Source of the DNA: Chrysochromulina parva
Lineage: Eukaryota; Haptophyta; Prymnesiales; Chrysochromulinaceae
Length of the DNA: 11,904 nucleotides
Assembly: GCA_002887195.1 (NCBI GenBank)
Contig: PJAB01001843.1
Coordinates: 1-11,904 of the forward strand
Direction of reading: 5' to 3'
The notes below the pieces were generated by a model that saw nothing but the letters and a program-made list of their open reading frames with translations, did no database searches and was not told the DNA's origin. Of this stretch, positions 7,693 through 11,904 are shown one piece after another. The position numbers and the translations under genes are program-made. Numbering within the stretch: the stretch's first letter is position 1; every line of letters starts with the position of its first letter.

Positions 7693-9807
7693 TCAGAAGG
7701 CGGTGAGCACATCGCAGAAGGCCCCCAACGGCGACATCTCGCCAACCGTGGGCGAGGTACCATCCGCCTTGCCAGACTCGCCCACCTGTACCGGCGCCGG
7801 CATGGAGGCAGCAGGCGGCGTCTTGCCCATCGGTCCGATGGAGCCAATGGAGAGGCGCCTCTCGTCGGTCGGGTCCGCCAAGGTGTAGAAGTCGAGGATG
7901 GTGCCCGCGGACAGCCGCTTCTCCTCCCCCTCGCCGCTTTCGCGGCGCTGGTTCGGGATCTCGAGGCCAGCCTCCATGGCCGCCATCGCCGCTGCGGGCG
8001 CACCGCCTTCGGCCCATCTCGCCGCCTCCGCCTTGGCCTTGGCCTTGCCGCCGCCGTGGGGCATGGGAGGCGGTGGCCCCATCGCACCGCCCGCGCTCGG
8101 GTGGCCGCTGCTCGCGCCCGAAAAATACGCGCCGCTGAAGTCGAAGGGGGAGGCCCCCACGGTCGCGGCCTCCTCCTTGGCCACCACGGGTCCCGTAATG
8201 CCATTCTCCTCGAGCAGCATCATGATCTGCGAGGAGGGCGAGATGTCCTCGGTAGGCGGCTGCTGCGCATGGGGCGGCGGCGGCGACACGTGGTTGAGCA
8301 GCAGCTCTTGCAGCGCCGAGAAGGTCGGGTCATCGCCGACAGGCACGTGCGATGCGAGCAGAGCGGCGAGCGCGGGCGGCGACACGCCATTGGGCGGCGA
8401 GAAGCCCGCCATGCGCAGGTTCTCATCGAATTGGGAGGGGAAGTTGAAGAAGGCGTTCTTGGCGCTTGGCTTCTTGGGCGACTTGCGCGGCGATTTGACC
8501 GGCTTGGAAATGGGCGGCGGCATCTCAGTGGCGTCTTTCGCCGCCTTAGCCTCCTTGGCGGCAGCCTTGGCCGCTGCCGCCGCCTCCTTGGCTGCAGCCT
8601 TGGCCGCCTTCTCGGCCGCCTTGACCTCCCGCTCCGCCGCCTTGGCCTCCTTGGACAAGGCAGTGGCAGATGGCTGGGCGGACGCAGGCGTGACCAACGT
8701 AGGAGCCGCAGTTGGCACGTCCACCTCCATCGACCTTGCCGTGCCGACTACGTCGGCAGACGCAACCGACGCGGGCGCAAGCACCGACGGCGCCACAGGC
8801 GGCATCGACTCTGACCCGGCGGAGCCCGCACCGCTGACTGACGAGACGACGGGCTCGGGCGCGGCGCCCTCGGCAGCGTCCTCGCGCTTGCGCTTCACCG
8901 GCTTCGGGAGCGGAAGCGCGACGGCCATAACCTCGGTGGGCACGGCCACGGCCGTCGTGGTGAGCGTGCCAGCCGGGAGCGCGACGGCAATCGCTGCGGC
9001 CGTGCTTGCGAGCATGATCGCATTCGCCGGCTGCAGCACTACCCGCTGCGGCTTGGGCGGCGATTCGCCGCCATTCTTGAGCTTGTCGAGGCGCTTCTGT
9101 CGACGCATGGCTGAGTTGTACCGATTCTTGATCGCATTGTCCGTGCGCCCGGGCATGAGCTTGACGATCTTGGACCAGCGCGTGCCGTAGCGCGCGACCG
9201 ACTCCATGATCACGCGATCCTCTTCCGCCGTCCATGCGCCCTTCTTCACCTCAGGGCACAAGTGGTTGAACCAGCTGCGAGGCGAGACAAGGGACAGCCT
9301 CAGCGCAAGGCGTGCACGAGGCGAGCAAGAGGATGCTCGCGCGGTACTCACAATGCGCCTGGGTGAGTGTGAGAGGGTGTGCGCGCACCGCTCGCGGCAT
9401 TGTTTGCCCGCGCGGCCCGGAAGCTGCGCTGCCACGCTCGACCAGCGCTGTGCGCCGTTGCGCGTCACGATCTCGGTGAGAATATGGTCCTCAGCCTTTG
9501 TCCACGACTTCTTGCTGATGCCGCACTTGCTCGTGCCAATGCGCTGCCGAGGCTCGGCGCCAGGGGCAAGTGGCTCGAGGCCGTGTAGTGCGCCATACAT
9601 CTCGAGTCCGCATTTGTCCTCATCCCCATCGCTGTCGTCGTCGTCATCGTCATCATCATCGTCGTCATTCTCCTCGGTCGAGTCAGGCTCATCGATGAGC
9701 GCCGGCTCCTCCGAAGGCGCCGAAAACACGACCACTTGCGCCGCCGAGGGCGCACCGTCGACAGTGGGCGTGGCCAGAAGCGTAACAGGGACGGCAACGT
9801 CGGCCAT
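7693..9807 (-). CDS. R2R3 MYB transcription factor (two exons, 666 residues)
   Basis: Exon 1 is 9807-9389 and exon 2 is 9274-7693. The ATG has A at -3 and G at +4. An acidic N-terminus with eleven consecutive Asp (48-58) precedes two MYB repeats. R2 runs about 98-146 with Trp at 102, 122 and 141; R3 runs about 150-198 with W154, W173 and Y192. Spacing of 19-20 fits the family, and PGRTDNAIKNRYNSAMRR is the R3 recognition helix. MYB repeats bind DNA in the nucleus and regulate transcription. A likely nuclear signal is KPVKRKRED (264-272). A Lys/Ala/Glu helix-prone tract covers 348-387, followed by SPRKSPKK (401-408), like histone H1 tails. The C-terminus has RRES, KRLS and RRLS sites (583-616). 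Intron removal is required to restore the third Trp of R2. Target genes are unknown. Confidence 0.88.
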   Translation of the reverse strand: MADVAVPVTLLATPTVDGAPSAAQVVVFSAPSEEPALIDEPDSTEENDDDDDDDDDDDSDGDEDKCGLEMYGALHGLEPLAPGAEPRQRIGTSKCGISKKSWTKAEDHILTEIVTRNGAQRWSSVAAQLPGRAGKQCRERCAHTLSHSPRRIVSTARASSCSPRARLALRLSLVSPRSWFNHLCPEVKKGAWTAEEDRVIMESVARYGTRWSKIVKLMPGRTDNAIKNRYNSAMRRQKRLDKLKNGGESPPKPQRVVLQPANAIMLASTAAAIAVALPAGTLTTTAVAVPTEVMAVALPLPKPVKRKREDAAEGAAPEPVVSSVSGAGSAGSESMPPVAPSVLAPASVASADVVGTARSMEVDVPTAAPTLVTPASAQPSATALSKEAKAAEREVKAAEKAAKAAAKEAAAAAKAAAKEAKAAKDATEMPPPISKPVKSPRKSPKKPSAKNAFFNFPSQFDENLRMAGFSPPNGVSPPALAALLASHVPVGDDPTFSALQELLLNHVSPPPPHAQQPPTEDISPSSQIMMLLEENGITGPVVAKEEAATVGASPFDFSGAYFSGASSGHPSAGGAMGPPPPMPHGGGKAKAKAEAARWAEGGAPAAAMAAMEAGLEIPNQRRESGEGEEKRLSAGTILDFYTLADPTDERRLSIGSIGPMGKTPPAASMPAPVQVGESGKADGTSPTVGEMSPLGAFCDVLTAF
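9275..9388 (-). other. In-frame intron of the MYB gene (114 nt, phase 2)
   Basis: The donor is GAGCG^GTGCGC and the acceptor CTCGCAG^CTGG. Removal joins CRER directly to WFNHL, the standard end of a MYB R2 repeat. The intron is 38 codons long with no stop, so the frame is open across it. The unspliced protein would carry a 38-residue Ser/Arg-rich insert within R2. A second, better-consensus donor (GTGAGTAC, 9351-9344) lies inside it. Confidence 0.82.
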
Positions 9808-10348
9808 GATCGCTGGTCAAAGACGTGTCGGAGGGGCCTTTGTATTCAAGAAACCGCGGCGGCAACCAAAGGAGACCGCCTTTTTCCCAAAACGGTGACC
9901 AGGTGGCGCGGCCTTACAAGTACTTCGCCTACTCGCGTACGCGCGCGCGCCAGAATCCCCGGCGCCACCGACGACACGCGGTACGGGGTCCCCCCGAAGC
10001 TCGCCTCACGCACCACGTTGCGAACATCTCCATTGTCACATCTCGTTTCACTCAAAAGAACGGGTGCGTGCGCGTCGGACGCTCGGACCGGTGCAGGTCG
10101 ATCGTCCTTGTGTATGAACCGTGGGTGTCCCGGCTGCCCCCCGTGTCTTCTAAGTGGCACTGTGGTTTTGAGCTGTCGAGGTGACATTGAGGTGTGAACA
10201 CGGCAAGCTCAAAAGTCAAAACAACGTCGAGGTGTGAACATGGCTAGGGGGTTCCGGGGGGAAGCCGGGAATGCGTTTCACGGAATGAAGCGAGTGTGAA
10301 CGATGTGGTGTTTTTGCCCATGGGAATCGAACGAAACCTTGAGGTCGC
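9808..10348. other. Divergent intergenic region between the MYB and methyltransferase genes
   Basis: These 541 nt separate divergent starts and should hold both promoters. The right part has three GTGTGAAC copies. An alternating purine-pyrimidine stretch (GTACGCGCGCGCGC) lies near 9938-9951. No coding region is supported: frames of 110-150 codons exist on both strands but have no family features. No signal-peptide exon for the methyltransferase gene was found here. Confidence 0.55.
10187..10301 (+). promoter_or_regulatory. Cluster of three GTGTGAAC motifs upstream of the methyltransferase gene
   Basis: GTGTGAAC occurs at 10192-10199, 10232-10239 and 10294-10301, all in the same orientation. 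The first two share a longer core, GAGGTGTGAACA, exactly 40 nt apart. The cluster is 48-157 nt before the ATG at 10349. Promoter function is inferred from position and recurrence. Confidence 0.45.
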
Positions 10349-11798
10349 ATGTGCGCTGCGCCGTCGGCCTACCGCGAGCGAGTCACCACATGGTTGCAAC
10401 GTGCGGAGCCTGGCTATTGCAACGCCACGCAATTCACTGATGAGCCTTTTCTCGAGCGCACCTGTCTCCATGGCAAGAGCGGCGCGTGGAGACTAAGCCT
10501 GCCGCAGGCCCGCACGTGGGAAGATGCTCTGACAACATGCCAGCAGCGGTGCGAGATGTGCCAAGGATGCAATTTCATGTCCGTATCTCGCGAGGAGCGC
10601 GATTGCTCATGGTTCCGGAATTGCGACGTCACAAACTTGCATCGTAGTCAACCAACCGAAAAGGTAGCGCAGAGCTTTCGCACGGCACCTTCTGGGAAGC
10701 GACACCTTCCATCATCGAATGCGGACGTCGCGCCCATGCGCGGCATCGCGCACAAGCACTCGCGCACGTGCTGGGCGCTCGGCGGTGGCTTCTGGGTGCC
10801 CAGTGGGCCGCTGCGTACCAGTTCGCTCAGTTTTCTCGAGACGGGAGATCTGTACCAATTCGGAGTGGCCGAGGGCTACAGCCTTCGCAGCCTGCTCCAG
10901 ATCTTCACAAAGACGCGCGCCTGGGCCTTCGACACCTACGAGGGGATGCCGCTGCCCGAGAGCGGCGAGCCAACCTTTCGAACGACCTGGCGGCGCGGCC
11001 AATTCGCAGGCTCCGAGAAACTGCCCCTCCTCGCCAACCATTTGAGGAGCCGAGTGCAGGTGATGTCCACGATGACGTCGTCCACATGGAGTGCCGCTGA
11101 GTGCCACTGAGTGCCACGAGTGCCACGAGTGCCACTGAGTGGTATTGATGAGCTCCTGATGGCCATCTCAAGCGTCGCGTGCAGGCCATCAAGGGTCGCT
11201 TCCAGGACTCCCTCGTGCCTGGGCTAGCGGCGCTGAGGGGCATGGGGCCGGCACTGTACGTGGACATCGACGCGGATCTCTTTAGCTCAACTTGGACAGC
11301 GTTGGATTGGCTTTTTCGCGAAGGTCTTATGAAGCCAGGCACCGTCATCGGATATGTACACTACCTGCACTGCCTGCCCGCCTGAGTCACGCAGGTGCAC
11401 ATTCACACCGACACGTCCGCATTCACACGTTGCATGTCCGATTCTCATTCTCCTTGGCTCAGGATGACTTTTGGGATTTGGCATGCAAGCACAAATCACC
11501 TCACATTGAGCGCTACGGGGAGGCTCGTGCGCACGCCAAAATCGCGGCCAAGCATCTAGTGACATTTGCATGCATCTGTGGACCGTGTGGGCCGCTGCCG
11601 CCGCGAGGAGATGCCCCGAGCGCAATGCTCCCATGGGGGTGGCGAACCTACTTTGTCGTGGTGAGCATAGGCACACAGGCGTCCTCCGGCTTGACGATAT
11701 CGATGGCCGATGCCAATGAGTTCATTCATTACAGCCCAACGTGCCGAGGGCTGTGGGATCGGAACTCGAGCCACTGGCTGGGGCTCAGCCGGCGATGA
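10349..11798 (+). CDS. Cys-rich domain plus TylF-like SAM methyltransferase (three exons)
   Basis: Exons 10349-11059, 11185-11355 and 11463-11798 join in phase 0 to a 405-residue protein. Residues 20-110 form a Cys-rich module with C24, C39, C64, C68, C71, C74, C86 and C92, including CQQRCEMCQGC and DCSWFRNCD. Residues 160-365 resemble class I methyltransferases of the TylF (macrocin O-methyltransferase) type: QFGVAEGYS (170-178) as the SAM-binding loop, AFDTYEGMP (193-201) as motif II, YVDIDADLFSSTWTAL (262-277), then GYDD (293-296). The DxD and DD acidic residues match the metal-binding positions of TylF enzymes, which methylate sugar or related hydroxyls. The real substrate is unknown. The last stretch (360-405) has no clear match. 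A TGA at 10340-10342 limits exon 1. There is no signal peptide, so an upstream exon could be missing. Splicing is inferred from homology across both junctions. Confidence 0.78.
11060..11184 (+). other. Methyltransferase intron 1 (125 nt, phase 0)
   Basis: The donor is GTGCAG^GTGATG and the acceptor GCGTGCAG^GCC. Removal joins RSRVQ to AIKGRFQDSL and shifts the frame correctly into exon 2. The last 21 nt of the intron would encode HLKRRVQ in the exon 2 frame, echoing HLRSRVQ at the end of exon 1. The middle is a short tandem repeat. Confidence 0.75.
11089..11146 (+). repeat. 9-10 nt minisatellite inside methyltransferase intron 1
   Basis: Six tandem units start at 11089, 11099, 11109, 11118, 11127 and 11137. 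The consensus is GAGTGCCAC with or without a trailing T. The four central units are near-identical; the first and last are diverged. It accounts for almost half of the intron and probably varies in length between strains. Confidence 0.85.
11356..11462 (+). other. Methyltransferase intron 2 (107 nt, phase 0)
   Basis: The donor is GGATAT^GTACAC and the acceptor TTGGCTCAG^GATGAC, preceded by a clear pyrimidine tract (about 11440-11455). Removal joins VIGY to DDFW, the expected acidic motif of the methyltransferase. Retention leads to a TGA at 11383-11385. It also holds two TTCACAC motifs (11402, 11422). Confidence 0.82.
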
Positions 11799-11814
11799 GG
11801 TCACTTCTAATTTT

Positions 11815-11829
11815 CACTACGGAGTAGTG
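11815..11829 (+). repeat. Small inverted repeat downstream of the methyltransferase gene
   Basis: CACTAC (11815-11820) and GTAGTG (11824-11829) can pair across a GGA loop, 17 nt after the stop codon. The following bases are rich in GTAC/ACAGT words. It may contribute to 3'-end formation, but the stem is short. Nothing else is recognisable to the window end. Confidence 0.3.
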
Positions 11830-11904
11830 TACAGTGTACCGACTACAGTACAGGATACTTAGGCTCGATTTCTGACTCGAAGTCCGGACTGTGGAGTAAG
11901 AAAT

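Noticed and set aside
7660..9190. Long plus-strand frames (384 and 430 codons) opposite the MYB gene
   Set aside because: Both are antisense to the MYB coding sequence, overlap each other, and are low-complexity Ala/Ser/Thr or Arg/Gly/His. The minus strand has the MYB repeats.
9344..9351. GTGAGTAC as the main MYB intron donor
   Set aside because: Joined to the acceptor at 9275 it removes 77 nt, shifts the frame and leaves extra residues after CRER. The donor at 9388 restores the conserved CRER-W junction exactly.
10310..10335. tRNA-like TTCGATTC on the minus strand
   Set aside because: The flanking bases do not form a T-arm stem, and there is no acceptor or anticodon arm.
11050..11400. Methyltransferase gene as a frameshifted pseudogene
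   Set aside because: Both apparent breaks coincide with GT-AG boundaries that restore the family sequence exactly, and intron 2 has a good pyrimidine tract. Splicing explains the breaks more simply than decay.

Overview
The window looks like compact, GC-rich nuclear DNA of a single-celled eukaryote, most likely a microalga of haptophyte type. The eukaryotic reading rests on four gene families (eIF3 subunit L, mitochondrial ATP synthase epsilon, an R2R3 MYB factor and a Ser/Thr kinase) and on four short GT-AG introns. The haptophyte assignment is an inference. It rests on base composition, small introns, alanine-rich and acidic low-complexity tracts, and a Cys-rich domain fused to a TylF-like methyltransferase. 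I see no bacterial operon, phage, transposase, CRISPR array or RNA gene.

Layout, left to right. 1-291: possible 3' end of a Gly/Arg-rich protein gene running in from the left (weak). 378-2033 (+): intronless gene for a 551-residue protein with a C-terminal CS (p23/NudC-like) domain. 2657-4291 (+): complete intronless eIF3L. 4724-5123 (-): a two-exon gene for the mitochondrial F1 epsilon subunit, 66 residues, which is easily missed because exon 2 holds only 35 nt. 5387-6886 (-): a 499-residue CAMK-like Ser/Thr kinase with DLG in place of DFG. 7693-9807 (-): an R2R3 MYB transcription factor whose only intron is 114 nt, a multiple of three without a stop. 10349-11798 (+): a three-exon gene joining a Cys-rich domain to a TylF-like SAM methyltransferase. 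Taken frame by frame, this last gene looks like broken fragments.

The genes do not form an obvious pathway. They are mostly housekeeping (translation, respiration, chaperone-like) and regulatory (kinase, MYB) loci packed at about one per 2 kb. The most interesting signals lie outside ordinary gene content. A GTGTGAA/TTCACAC motif recurs upstream of several genes, including a perfect 16-bp palindrome. The first methyltransferase intron is bounded by a diverged duplication of exon sequence and contains a 9-10 nt minisatellite, which suggests intron gain by local duplication. The MYB intron is built so that retention would give a full-length protein with a disrupted DNA-binding repeat. I did not find a clearly new multi-gene system.
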